Assembly (NCBI RefSeq): GCF_000158035.1
Contig: NZ_EQ973490.1
Coordinates: 1,623,603-1,657,475 of the forward strand
DNA from: Bacteroides cellulosilyticus DSM 14838
GTDB lineage: Bacteria > Bacteroidota > Bacteroidia > Bacteroidales > Bacteroidaceae
Length of the DNA stretch: 33,873 bases
Direction: 5' to 3'
Shown: positions 8,232 through 17,010 of the stretch, piece after piece
Layout: every line of letters begins with the position of its first letter
Numbering within the stretch: position 1 is the stretch's first letter
Translations under genes and position numbers: made by a program
The notes under the pieces: generated by a model
Told to the model about the DNA's origin: nothing
The model's input: only the letters and a program-made list of their open reading frames with translations
The model's database searches: none

Positions 8232-9581
8232 TTATTTATTGGGAACCGCACGGATATTATCAAGCTTGATAATCGGCGTACACTCTGTACCATTCACTCC
8301 TCCGCCTACAACAAAGAATGTCAGACTGGCAAAATCTCCCGGTGAACTGGGAACACTTTCAGCCGCTGCTCCTAAACGATCGAGAGTAAAGTTGGAAATA
8401 GGCACGGTTACAGTTACCCATTTATCACCGGTATCGTAAGAACCGGTATCCATCCAAGGACGATACAACGCACGACCGTATGTCCCCAAACCATCTTCTC
8501 CATTAAATACCTTGGCATTGGCTCCTGCAACAACACCATCAAAGCCTTCTATCGGATTACCACTCAGTGTCACCTTGTCATAGCCTGCAAAACAAATTTG
8601 CATAGCACCCGCACTCCACGGATTAGACGTAGGAATATACATCTCAAACTTCAAGGCCATATTAGCAAAATCTGTAAAATCTACCAGATTATGCAATGCA
8701 ATACCATCACCCGATGTTACATTCTGCGGATCATCCCACGAACCACACCAATATTCGAATGCAAATACACCGTCGTTCCAAGCACCATCCACACTCATTT
8801 TTGATGTACCGTCACCCAACTGGACAAAGTTGCCTGTAAGTGAAGTTTCATCCGTCTTGATTTCTCTTTCGTGCCAACCGTGATTGCTCAAACCTGTCTT
8901 TCCGTCAAAGTCGAACATAAGACCACGTGAATCAAGATAGTGGAACGTAGAAGTACTCTCGCCATAAATAGACGCTACACGAATAGAACCCTCTGTATCA
9001 CATTCGGGCATTCTGAAAGTGATAGTGCTATTAGTGAGCTTTGTAAACGTAGTAAGTTGCTTTCCATCAGGAAGAGTTACAGTAAGCGGTACATTAGGAT
9101 CATCAATGAAGTAATTTCCATAAAGAGTCACTTCACTTCCGGCGGTGGCATATTCACACGACATAGAAGCTATCATTGGCTTGGGAACTATCACATGGAA
9201 ACCATATTCTACCGTATCTTGCGCGGCAGTCACCATATAAATTTTATCACTCACTTCTTCAGGTATATTATCAGGAATCTGAACAATCATAGTGTGAGAT
9301 GTGATATAGCTGGTATTCAACTGTGCCTTTTGATCATTAAAATAGAGTTCCTTGATACTTGTAAGGTTATCACCCACAAGGCAAATAATAGATTTCAGGC
9401 TTGCCTCCACGATGAGAGAGTCCGACTGTGCCAAATAAGGCATACGTATATAACTCACTTGGGGCAGACCACCGGTAAGCTCAAACTTATCAGGTTGGTC
9501 CTCACATGAAGTAAACATTCCCGCAATCAGCAGCAGACTTACTACCAACCCTTTGAAATATATATTCATTTTCATATTCAT
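8232..9581 (-). CDS. Surface glycan-binding protein (SGBP-B-like)
   Basis: This 449-residue lipoprotein has Cys26 in MFTSC, followed by EDQPD, compatible with surface display. Two Ig/TIG-like domains are visible at about 35-134 and 135-217 (CEYATAGSEVTLYGNYFIDD), followed by a C-terminal beta-rich domain of about 230 residues. That domain carries the signature of the SGBP-B xyloglucan-binding-domain family (FDFDGKTGLSNHGWHE near 222, VDFTDFANMALKFEMYIP, and the ending PIIKLDNIRAVPNK). Despite the family name, members occur in many PULs, and here the ligand is expected to be mannan or glucomannan. It lies 14 bp after SusD, the usual place for an SGBP. Aromatic residues such as W256, W267 and W273-region Trp-Cys-Gly-Ser-Trp could form the sugar platform; that is inference and residue numbers are approximate. 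Confidence 0.85.
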   Translation of the reverse strand: MNMKMNIYFKGLVVSLLLIAGMFTSCEDQPDKFELTGGLPQVSYIRMPYLAQSDSLIVEASLKSIICLVGDNLTSIKELYFNDQKAQLNTSYITSHTMIVQIPDNIPEEVSDKIYMVTAAQDTVEYGFHVIVPKPMIASMSCEYATAGSEVTLYGNYFIDDPNVPLTVTLPDGKQLTTFTKLTNSTITFRMPECDTEGSIRVASIYGESTSTFHYLDSRGLMFDFDGKTGLSNHGWHEREIKTDETSLTGNFVQLGDGTSKMSVDGAWNDGVFAFEYWCGSWDDPQNVTSGDGIALHNLVDFTDFANMALKFEMYIPTSNPWSAGAMQICFAGYDKVTLSGNPIEGFDGVVAGANAKVFNGEDGLGTYGRALYRPWMDTGSYDTGDKWVTVTVPISNFTLDRLGAAAESVPSSPGDFASLTFFVVGGGVNGTECTPIIKLDNIRAVPNK

Positions 9582-9595
9582 TACTGTTTAACTGA

Positions 9596-11326
9596 TTAAT
9601 AAACGAACTCTGCTCTTACATCCAAGTGCTGAGCATCTTCCAATAAATGAGGGTTATACACCACATCTTCGTCAGGAAGAGGAAGTTTAAAAATAGATGC
9701 GGTTACATTCGGTTTCGGAGTATTGGTTTCGTAGTACATGGAAGATTCATCCACATTCCATACATTATTCATCTTATACTCCTTGTAGAGGTCGGGCAAT
9801 CCATAATAACCATTACGACGCTGCGCTTTAATGATATCCATAGCCTTATTAACATCGTAATAGGACATACGAACAAGATCAAACCAATAGTCACCTTCGA
9901 AAGCCAGTTCCAAACGGCGTTCTTTCAATACCTGATCAAGTGTAATACTGGCGGGTCTTTCATAAGCGGAAACAGCACGTTGACGAACCTTATAAAAAGC
10001 ATCAATAGCACTTGCGTCTGTAGTAGAATTGTTATTACCAATTACAGCTTCGGCATAAACCAGATATATATCGGCCAAACGGAGTACATGAGTATTTAGT
10101 GAACTGCACTGCTGCCCCGGACTGATACCAAAAGTTTTAATATGATCGTTTGTATTTCCATAAAGATGTTTGGCGATATTGGCACCGGTACCCGATTGCA
10201 GACCATCATTAGAGCCTGGTGCATATTCCTTATCATACAGGAAATCCAAATAATTAAATCCTCCCTTGTCCTGCCACCAGTAACTGTACTTATCACCAGC
10301 CATCATCATTGTGGCCTTGCGACGAGCATCACTCTGATTTCGCTGAGTAGGATTATCGAGCGGAGAAACACCAAACGCATCTTGTAAGTCAACAGAAGGT
10401 GCAGTCCAGTCACCCCAACATTGGTATGTTTCAAAGCCCTTCATGGCAAGTTCCGAGGTCAGACAGTTTCCACAAGTATAATTATTTTGTTCGGCAGTCC
10501 AACGCCAGCCGAATAAACTCTCTTCACAAAGATCATTCTCCCCTTTGAAAATATCCTCATAATTGGCCATCAGTTGTTTGCCTGAATTATTGATGACGTC
10601 TTTTGCATAACTGGCAGCCTTAGCCAAATCGTCAGCATCTCGTTGTCCGTTACCATTAGCATTGATTCCGGATTTTGTCAGATAGACTTTAGCCAGCAGT
10701 CCCTTAGCAGCCCATTTGTCTATACGTCCGGCCTGATTCTCCTCCGGTAGTAATTCAATAGCCTTTTCCAAAGTCATAATGATATATTCATAAATATCGG
10801 CAGCTTTCACCTTATACTTTTCATTGTAGTTGCCTGCTGCTATTTCCGAACTATTATCATGTACAATTGGAACTTCCCCAAAAATACGTACCAGATAGAA
10901 ATAAGCCATCGCCTTCCAGGCCAGGCATTCACCCATAGCAGTATTCTTCACACTTTCTGAGGCATTGGCTGTCTTTAATCGATTATAAATGGTATTGGCC
11001 TGTGCATTGACAGCCCACAATGAGTTAGAAGTACTCTTCATATCTTCGTCACTACCATTTACCGTAAAATTGGCATAGGGACTTCCACCCAAGAGCAAGT
11101 TACCCGACAAAGCTTCGGGAATCTTGTAATACCCACGACTCAAAAAGTCGTACCACGGTGAATTGTAAAGTGTATTGACACTTACTTTGGTCTGGGCATC
11201 ATTTTGGAAATAGTTGCCATCGTTGTAACTATCTTCATTGGGTCTGTCCAGAAAATCCTCGCACGATACAAAAGATAATCCCAGTATCGCTCCCATTGCT
11301 ATATATTTAAGTCTTGATACTTTCAT
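9596..11326 (-). CDS. susD: SusD/RagB-family outer-membrane glycan-binding lipoprotein
   Basis: This 576-residue protein starts MKVSRLKYIAMGAILGLSFVSC (Cys22) followed by EDFLDRPNED, the standard SusD-type N-terminus. Internal landmarks include AWKAMAYFYLVRIFGEVPIV (TPR region), DKWAAKGLLAKVYL, LRLADIYLVYAEA and ERRLELAFEGDYWFDLVR. It caps the SusC barrel on the outer face and helps capture mannan oligosaccharides for import. The gene begins 19 bp after the susC stop, so the two are co-transcribed and probably translationally coupled. Length is within the usual 500-650 range. The symbol is a family name rather than a starch-specific assignment. Confidence 0.96.
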   Translation of the reverse strand: MKVSRLKYIAMGAILGLSFVSCEDFLDRPNEDSYNDGNYFQNDAQTKVSVNTLYNSPWYDFLSRGYYKIPEALSGNLLLGGSPYANFTVNGSDEDMKSTSNSLWAVNAQANTIYNRLKTANASESVKNTAMGECLAWKAMAYFYLVRIFGEVPIVHDNSSEIAAGNYNEKYKVKAADIYEYIIMTLEKAIELLPEENQAGRIDKWAAKGLLAKVYLTKSGINANGNGQRDADDLAKAASYAKDVINNSGKQLMANYEDIFKGENDLCEESLFGWRWTAEQNNYTCGNCLTSELAMKGFETYQCWGDWTAPSVDLQDAFGVSPLDNPTQRNQSDARRKATMMMAGDKYSYWWQDKGGFNYLDFLYDKEYAPGSNDGLQSGTGANIAKHLYGNTNDHIKTFGISPGQQCSSLNTHVLRLADIYLVYAEAVIGNNNSTTDASAIDAFYKVRQRAVSAYERPASITLDQVLKERRLELAFEGDYWFDLVRMSYYDVNKAMDIIKAQRRNGYYGLPDLYKEYKMNNVWNVDESSMYYETNTPKPNVTASIFKLPLPDEDVVYNPHLLEDAQHLDVRAEFVY

Positions 11327-11345
11327 GTGTATTCTATTTAAACGG

Positions 11346-14300
11346 TTAAAAAGAGAGATTCAAACCAAAGGAGTAAGTAGTGGGTGAAGGGTAACGTCCA
11401 AAATCCACGCCATATACATTCGGTGACATTGTGCTGACACCAATCTCGGGATCGTAACCATCATAGCCTGTAATGGTTAACAGATTCTGAATATTACAGT
11501 AAACACGCAGATTCTCCACACCGCACTTGCTCATCCACTTTTTAGGGAAAGTATAACCCAACGAAAGATTCTTCAGACGAATATAAGAACCGTCTTCTAC
11601 GTAGCGGTCACTGATACGGTCATTATCGTTAGGGTCACCGATAATAGCACGCGGTAAAGAAGCACTCGGATTGGCAACACGTACATTCTCCACATGATTG
11701 TACCACTTCGTACCATCGGTATATACAATAGAAGGATCAATCGGTTCCAATTGGGCACGGTTCAAAACATCAGCATGTTGATTGGCCCAAGGAGAACTCA
11801 TAGTAGTCAGATTGCGTTTAGTAAGATTCATCACTTTATTACCATAACTTCCGTTGATAAAGATACTCAGGTCGAAGCCTTTATAGCGGAACGTATTGTT
11901 CCATCCAAATGTGAATTTAGGCATGGGTGAACCGATATTGGTACGGTCATTCTCATTTATCACACCATCACCATTCAGGTCTTTGTATTTAATATCACCC
12001 ACATATACAGTATTAGCACCATCAAACACTCCATTCGCCGGATATTTCACAGGTTTGGGTGAAGTTTGCAAATCGGCAAGGTCCTGATAAATACCATCTG
12101 TCACATATCCATAAAAAGAGTAGAGACTTTCGCCTGTATCAGAAAGGCTTACTAATGTACTTCCCCATTGCGCATAACCCATAATGGCCGAACTGGCTGT
12201 ACCGTTCAAGGCTATCAACTTATTCTTATTCCAAGAGATCTGGAATTCTGAGTCCCACTGGAAATTGCCAACCAACGGGTGAGTATTCAGCGTCAACTCT
12301 AATCCGGTATTACGGATGTGTCCGTAGTTACCCATCGGTGCCCGCAGTTTAGAGTTATCATTGCCCGAGGTACCCATGTAAGTAGGCATCTGCAAATCCA
12401 TCAGCATATCCTTGGATTCCTTTTGATACCAATCGAGAGTTACATTAATTCTATCATTGAGGAAACCGAGGTCAAGTCCCAGATTGATCTGTTCTTGTTT
12501 CTCCCATTTCACATCCAGATTAGGAATATTCTGCGGACGGTAACCAGCTCCAAGCGAGGTATACACCTGTTGCATATTCACACCCCACACATAAGAATTA
12601 ATACTGGAATTACCAGTCTGCCCCCAACCAGCACGGAATTTACCATTGCTAATCCATTTAATATTCTTCATGAACTTCTCATTAGTAAAGCGCCAAGACA
12701 GAGCGAAAGAGTGAAATCCTGCCCAACGATTGTTTGGGCCGAAGTTTGAGGAACCGTCGTAACGATAAGTATAGGTAGCATTGTAACGGTTGTCATAGCT
12801 ATAGGTCCAGCGGGTAAAGAACGAAGCCATGGAACTGCTGCCAAAACCAGCACCGATGGTCGGAGTATTGGTACCCAGCATCGGGTTATGTACAGCATCG
12901 GAAGGCAAATTGGAGTTAGCGACTTTAGTATAGTCATATTTACTTTCCCAGCATTCCTGACCTACCATTGCACTTACAGAATGCTTCTCGGCAAACGTGT
13001 TATTATAAGTCACGTAGTTCTTCAACTGCCAGAAAGTATTGTTATTTTTCTGAATACTACTTTCATTAGCTTCTTTCCAGTTAGGCAAGTCTATAGCGTT
13101 ATTATACACTTCCGCCTTACTGTAACCAATATCATAACCTAGTTCCGCATGCCATGTAATATTCTTGATAGGTGTCAATTCAGCGTAAATATTGCCTGAA
13201 AGTTTCTTGCGATTCAACATATTATTGTGCTCCATAGCCTTGGCAATAGGATTATGAATGCTGTAGTTCTCACGGGCAAAAGAGGCATAGTTGCCATCAA
13301 TATCATAAATAGGAGCCTCAGGCAAAGAAGTCAAAGCGAAACCGACAATACCTTCGGCACCATCAGCCAGCTTTATGTCATCATTAGAATCAGCAAATGT
13401 AGCACTCAAGCCCAACTTCAGCCATTTCTTCAACTGCGCATCTAAATTTACGCGCAACGACAAACGATTGAAATCAGAACCGATGATAGTACCTTCCTGA
13501 TCCATATAACCGGCCGATACATAGTACTGGATTTTCTCCGTACCACCTTGTGCCGACACTTGATGTTGTTGTTGAAAAGCTGTTTGAAAAATGGCATCCT
13601 GCCAGTTAGTACCTACTCCCAACAGAGAAACATCACTATAATAAGGATCTTCTTTCACACCACCGAAGCCTGAAGCCACAAAATCATTATAATAACCTCC
13701 AAAGCCCCGGAGATTGAGCATATCCAAACGTTTGGTCTGACGACTTACAGCCATCATACCATCGTAAGAAAACTTAGCTTCACCGGCTCTACCTCTCTTA
13801 GTAGTTATCAGAACCACACCGTTCGCCCCTTGTGCACCGTAGATAGCTGTAGCAGAAGCGTCTTTCAGAATCTCCATACTTAAGATATCAGCGGGATTAA
13901 TGGTTGACAATGGGGAAATAGTGGACGTAGTACCATTGTCCAGAGCATCACCAAAGCCTAAAGAAGAGCCACTGGTACTTCCACCTTGCACGATCACACC
14001 GTCTATCACATAAAGTGGTTCGGCATTGGAATTAATGGTAGCCTGCCCACGTACACGGATAGAGGAAGCTGACCCCGGGGCACCTGAAGTCTGTACCGCC
14101 GTAACACCAGCGGCACGTCCCTGCAAAGATTGATCGAGGTTGGTAATAATCGAGCCTTTAATTTTATCTTCGCCCATAGATACCGAGGCGCCTGAAAGGT
14201 CACTCTTTTTCATTGTACCATAGCCTACAACGACCACTTCATCCAGAAGTTCAGAGTCCTCCTTCATTACCACATTCACAACTTTTTGTCCCGCCTTCAA

Positions 14301-14549
14301 GGTAATTTCCTGCTGCTTATATCCGATACAGGAAATTACCAGAACATCTTTACCGGTCGGAACACTCACACTAAATTTCCCATTTACGTCCGCTATAGAA
14401 CCGGTACCGGTTCCTTTTACCAGGACATTGGCGCCAATCAGAGGGGAACCATCCGTACCGTCAGTAATTGTACCGGTAACTGTGGTCTGTTGGGCCATCA
14501 CATGACAGCTCAGGAAGAGCGTCATCAGAAACAACATAAAGTTCTTCAT
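11346..14549 (-). CDS. susC: SusC-family TonB-dependent outer-membrane transporter
   Basis: This 1067-residue protein has a type I signal peptide (MKNFMLFLMTLFLSCHVMAQ). A carboxypeptidase-D regulatory-like domain follows (about 22-98, GTITDGTDGSPLIGANVLVK), then a TonB-box region LLDEVVVVGYGTMKK (about 101-115). The plug domain contains LQGRAAGV, IRVRGQAT, PLYVIDGV and SMEILKDASATAIYGAQGANG. A long beta-barrel ends in aromatic SFGLNLSF. It imports beta-mannan or glucomannan oligosaccharides using TonB energy, with SusD as lid. It is the first gene of a five-gene operon (SusC, SusD, SGBP-B, multi-Ig SGBP, GH26). The operon has a strong -7 box and a dyad just upstream. The symbol is a family name. 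Confidence 0.97.
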   Translation of the reverse strand: MKNFMLFLMTLFLSCHVMAQQTTVTGTITDGTDGSPLIGANVLVKGTGTGSIADVNGKFSVSVPTGKDVLVISCIGYKQQEITLKAGQKVVNVVMKEDSELLDEVVVVGYGTMKKSDLSGASVSMGEDKIKGSIITNLDQSLQGRAAGVTAVQTSGAPGSASSIRVRGQATINSNAEPLYVIDGVIVQGGSTSGSSLGFGDALDNGTTSTISPLSTINPADILSMEILKDASATAIYGAQGANGVVLITTKRGRAGEAKFSYDGMMAVSRQTKRLDMLNLRGFGGYYNDFVASGFGGVKEDPYYSDVSLLGVGTNWQDAIFQTAFQQQHQVSAQGGTEKIQYYVSAGYMDQEGTIIGSDFNRLSLRVNLDAQLKKWLKLGLSATFADSNDDIKLADGAEGIVGFALTSLPEAPIYDIDGNYASFARENYSIHNPIAKAMEHNNMLNRKKLSGNIYAELTPIKNITWHAELGYDIGYSKAEVYNNAIDLPNWKEANESSIQKNNNTFWQLKNYVTYNNTFAEKHSVSAMVGQECWESKYDYTKVANSNLPSDAVHNPMLGTNTPTIGAGFGSSSMASFFTRWTYSYDNRYNATYTYRYDGSSNFGPNNRWAGFHSFALSWRFTNEKFMKNIKWISNGKFRAGWGQTGNSSINSYVWGVNMQQVYTSLGAGYRPQNIPNLDVKWEKQEQINLGLDLGFLNDRINVTLDWYQKESKDMLMDLQMPTYMGTSGNDNSKLRAPMGNYGHIRNTGLELTLNTHPLVGNFQWDSEFQISWNKNKLIALNGTASSAIMGYAQWGSTLVSLSDTGESLYSFYGYVTDGIYQDLADLQTSPKPVKYPANGVFDGANTVYVGDIKYKDLNGDGVINENDRTNIGSPMPKFTFGWNNTFRYKGFDLSIFINGSYGNKVMNLTKRNLTTMSSPWANQHADVLNRAQLEPIDPSIVYTDGTKWYNHVENVRVANPSASLPRAIIGDPNDNDRISDRYVEDGSYIRLKNLSLGYTFPKKWMSKCGVENLRVYCNIQNLLTITGYDGYDPEIGVSTMSPNVYGVDFGRYPSPTTYSFGLNLSF

Positions 14550-14590
14550 ACTATAATTATTAGATTTAATATGTCACAAATCTTTCACGA

Positions 14591-14622
14591 CAAAGATAGA
14601 TGATATCAGTGGCGCAAACAAG
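14591..14622 (-). promoter_or_regulatory. SusC operon promoter
   Basis: Reading the minus strand, a perfect -7 box TATCTTTG (plus 14591-14598) is preceded by CTTGTTTG (plus 14615-14622). Taking TTTG or TTG as the -33 element gives 16 to 20 bp spacing. The ATG of susC is 41 bp downstream of the -7 box. This fits the Bacteroides sigma-factor consensus TTTG/TAnnTTTG. Confidence 0.7.
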
Positions 14623-14634
14623 TACAATTTTATC

Positions 14635-14676
14635 TGGAACTAATACTATATTTACAAAATAACAGTATCAGTTCCA
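14635..14676. promoter_or_regulatory. Dyad upstream of SusC promoter, candidate regulator operator
   Basis: TGGAACTAATACT (14635-14647) and AGTATCAGTTCCA (14664-14676) form a 12/13 inverted repeat with a 16 bp spacer. It ends upstream of the -33 region, where an activator would bind. Both arms contain the core (T)(G/A)ATACT that recurs in front of CE7, the second GH26 gene and araC. The left half read as TAATACTATATTTAC begins 42 bp upstream of the -7 box, twice the 21 bp seen at the other two promoters. Confidence 0.55.
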
Positions 14677-14712
14677 TACCCTTGCTTTAATGTCTGAATT
14701 GATTATATGATT

Positions 14713-15696
14713 CTATTTTTTCTGTAGTTCATCGCGTACTATCTGCCCCCATTCCTTCATATCCTGATCAGCCCAATTGCCGTCAGAAGCAGCTGAGGGA
14801 AGAAGCATTGAGCAAGTCTCATTCTTATCCGAAACAGACCACGCTACCCAACTTATGGAACGTTGCTGCATCCAGTCCAGCCAGTTTTGCCACTCTTCTT
14901 TATTTACCGCACCATCGCCACTGGCCTCCATACCGGCACATTCGGATATAAATACCGGAAGCCCTTTGCCCAAAGCATAGTCTGTACGGTCACGCAACCA
15001 TTGTCCGTGAGTATTAGCATAAAAGTGAACAGTATACATTATATTATTATAACCGGTAATAGGATCATCTGCCGCCAAGTGAATATCCTGATCCCAATGC
15101 GGACAACCTACCAGAATAACAGCCTCTGGTTCTATAGCACGGATGGTTTTGATAATTTCGACAGAATAAGCCTTCACTTGTTCCCAGCTATCTTCCACCG
15201 GTTCATTAAACACTTCATAAATCACATTAGGGACACCCTTATAACGGGTTGCCATTTGTGCAAAGAATTCCTTGGCTTCTTCCTGACGCAGATTATGGCT
15301 ATGCCAGTCAATGATTGCATAAACATGATTTTCAATAGCCGCATCCACTACTGTCGTAACACAGTTAATGCCAAACTCCGGCTTGTATACATAGCAGGCA
15401 CTATCCAAGTCCACTCCCATAGAAGCTCGAAGCACCTCCGCACCCCAATCTCCAGAAAGATAAGCTACGGTAGAAGCATTATAGAAACGAGGCCAAAACT
15501 GATGCCACCCATAACTGACACCTTTCAGAACAACCGTATCGCCCTGTTCATTCATCAATTGCGTACCAGTCACACACAGACGGGGCAACTGCTTTGCAGC
15601 ACCTTCCTGATTTGCTTTTTTAGACGCACTCGCCCCACATCCAAACATTGCGATCAGCAGACAAACGGCCAACAAACTTTTCCAGATATTCATCAT
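14713..15696 (-). CDS. GH5 (subfamily 2-like) endo-beta-1,4-glucanase lipoprotein
   Basis: This 327-residue lipoprotein (lipobox AMFGC, Cys20) has a single GH5 catalytic domain. KGVSYGWHQFWPRFYN (about 58-73) and IIDWHSHN (128-135) are GH5_2 cellulase landmarks. The acid/base Glu165 is in YEVFNEP and the nucleophile Glu252 in VFISECAG; VHFYANTHGQW carries the active-site His and Tyr. Residues after Cys (GASASKK) lack acidic residues, suggesting a periplasmic location. Beta-1,4-glucanase activity in a mannan locus points to glucomannan as substrate, where it would cut beside glucose residues. The start ATG follows the GH5_7 stop by one base (TAA-T-ATGATG), so translation is probably coupled; the second ATG could equally be used. 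Confidence 0.87.
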   Translation of the reverse strand: MMNIWKSLLAVCLLIAMFGCGASASKKANQEGAAKQLPRLCVTGTQLMNEQGDTVVLKGVSYGWHQFWPRFYNASTVAYLSGDWGAEVLRASMGVDLDSACYVYKPEFGINCVTTVVDAAIENHVYAIIDWHSHNLRQEEAKEFFAQMATRYKGVPNVIYEVFNEPVEDSWEQVKAYSVEIIKTIRAIEPEAVILVGCPHWDQDIHLAADDPITGYNNIMYTVHFYANTHGQWLRDRTDYALGKGLPVFISECAGMEASGDGAVNKEEWQNWLDWMQQRSISWVAWSVSDKNETCSMLLPSAASDGNWADQDMKEWGQIVRDELQKK

Positions 15697-15697
15697 A

Positions 15698-16984
15698 TTA
15701 TTTCAATTTTGCATTTTCAGTTTTTATAATCTCAACAGTAGTATCCGTTGCAAAAACAGAATTCAATCCCTGCTCTTCCTGAGCCGGATCTCCGGTGTAA
15801 TCATCTCCCTTTTCCCAATAGATATGGTCGGAATTCTGTTCAGCAAAACCACCCCATGCCCAAAAGTTACATCCGGCAAAAAGTCCGCCGTTCTCCCGGT
15901 CCTGACGAATCAAATCAAATACATATTGATAATATTCATCACGAACTTCTGTCGAAGTACTTTTAGAAAAACGAAAACCGTCACGAGGGAAACCAAATTC
16001 TTCAAGTACCACAGGCTTCTTATATTTCTGCGCAATCACCATGTGATCATTAATATATTTCTTCGTATTCTCCTTAGCTCGCGGAAGAAGTTCTTTCAAA
16101 CTATCAGCTTTTACCCATCCCCAATTATAAGGCCAAATATGGATATTCAGATAGTCAATATTCGGATCTGCATGCACTCTTTCATATAATGCAATATCCC
16201 CCTCACATCCCGCAGCACCTTCACTTCCCGAAGAAACCATATGATTGGAATCAAGTGACTTAATAAGAGCGGCAACATCTGCCATCCATTGAGCGAAAGG
16301 CTCCTTGTTTTCATCGAAAAAAGCGCGAGGCTCATTGCCTATCTGCCAGGACATAAGCGTTGGATCATCCACATATTTTATCTGATTATACCTATTTGTT
16401 CTTGTGACGATGTCTTTGACATAATTGGCAAACAACACCTTCGCGCTATCCGATTGCTGAAATTGTTTCACATACTCCATATAGGCGGGCCAACCGTCTA
16501 TTGCAGGCACTACAGCCTTACCGTGTCCCGACCATTGCAGATATACAGAATAACCACCACTCCACTCCCAAGAGTTATTCAAATAAAGTACGGCAGTCAT
16601 ATCCCGTTTGCGCAACTCATTCATGAAGTAATCCAATCCGGCTAAAATAGTATCATTATACACACCGGGAGCTACTTGCAGAGAAGGTTGTACACGGGTT
16701 TTCACACCATTTTCACCGTCCGCACCTACCAATACACGCAAATTATTAATACCGATACTTTTCAGAAAATCCAATTCTTTATGCAGGCGTTCACGATTGC
16801 CTCCTTCACCTTCAGAACCAAGAATGGCACCATACCAGAAATTGGTACCTACATAATAATAGGGTTTTCCATTACGGATGAACTGTCCGTTCGCATTCAC
16901 ATGAACGAATGAGTTTTCAACAGGTTTAGGAGTACATGCACCCAAAAAGGATAAAAGAAGAGTCAATAAGAATAAGTGTCTCAT
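15698..16984 (-). CDS. GH5_7-like endo-beta-1,4-mannanase lipoprotein
   Basis: The chosen start gives 428 residues with a clean lipoprotein signal MRHLFLLTLLLSFLGAC (Cys17). The open frame extends upstream to 17077, but that extension overlaps the CE7 gene and would bury the signal peptide; a Met at 17014, in an ATGA overlap with the CE7 stop, is a second alternative. The catalytic domain shows NGKPYYYVGTNFWYGA, NLRVLVGADGE, SWQIGNEPR (acid/base Glu218 from this start), HIWPYNWGW and VVLEEFGFPRDG (nucleophile Glu329), all typical of GH5_7 mannanases. Post-Cys residues TPKPVEN are not strongly acidic, suggesting a periplasmic enzyme. It lies 26 bp after CE7 and one base before GH5_2 in one operon. 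It would hydrolyse internal beta-1,4-mannosidic bonds of deacetylated oligosaccharides. Confidence 0.9.
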   Translation of the reverse strand: MRHLFLLTLLLSFLGACTPKPVENSFVHVNANGQFIRNGKPYYYVGTNFWYGAILGSEGEGGNRERLHKELDFLKSIGINNLRVLVGADGENGVKTRVQPSLQVAPGVYNDTILAGLDYFMNELRKRDMTAVLYLNNSWEWSGGYSVYLQWSGHGKAVVPAIDGWPAYMEYVKQFQQSDSAKVLFANYVKDIVTRTNRYNQIKYVDDPTLMSWQIGNEPRAFFDENKEPFAQWMADVAALIKSLDSNHMVSSGSEGAAGCEGDIALYERVHADPNIDYLNIHIWPYNWGWVKADSLKELLPRAKENTKKYINDHMVIAQKYKKPVVLEEFGFPRDGFRFSKSTSTEVRDEYYQYVFDLIRQDRENGGLFAGCNFWAWGGFAEQNSDHIYWEKGDDYTGDPAQEEQGLNSVFATDTTVEIIKTENAKLK

Positions 16985-17010
16985 ATTATCAGGTTTTAGT
17001 AACAATTTTA

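Noticed and set aside
14863..15729. 288-codon open frame on the plus strand
   Set aside because: Antisense to the GH5_2 gene, which has all catalytic residues. No signal, domain or promoter supports the antisense frame.
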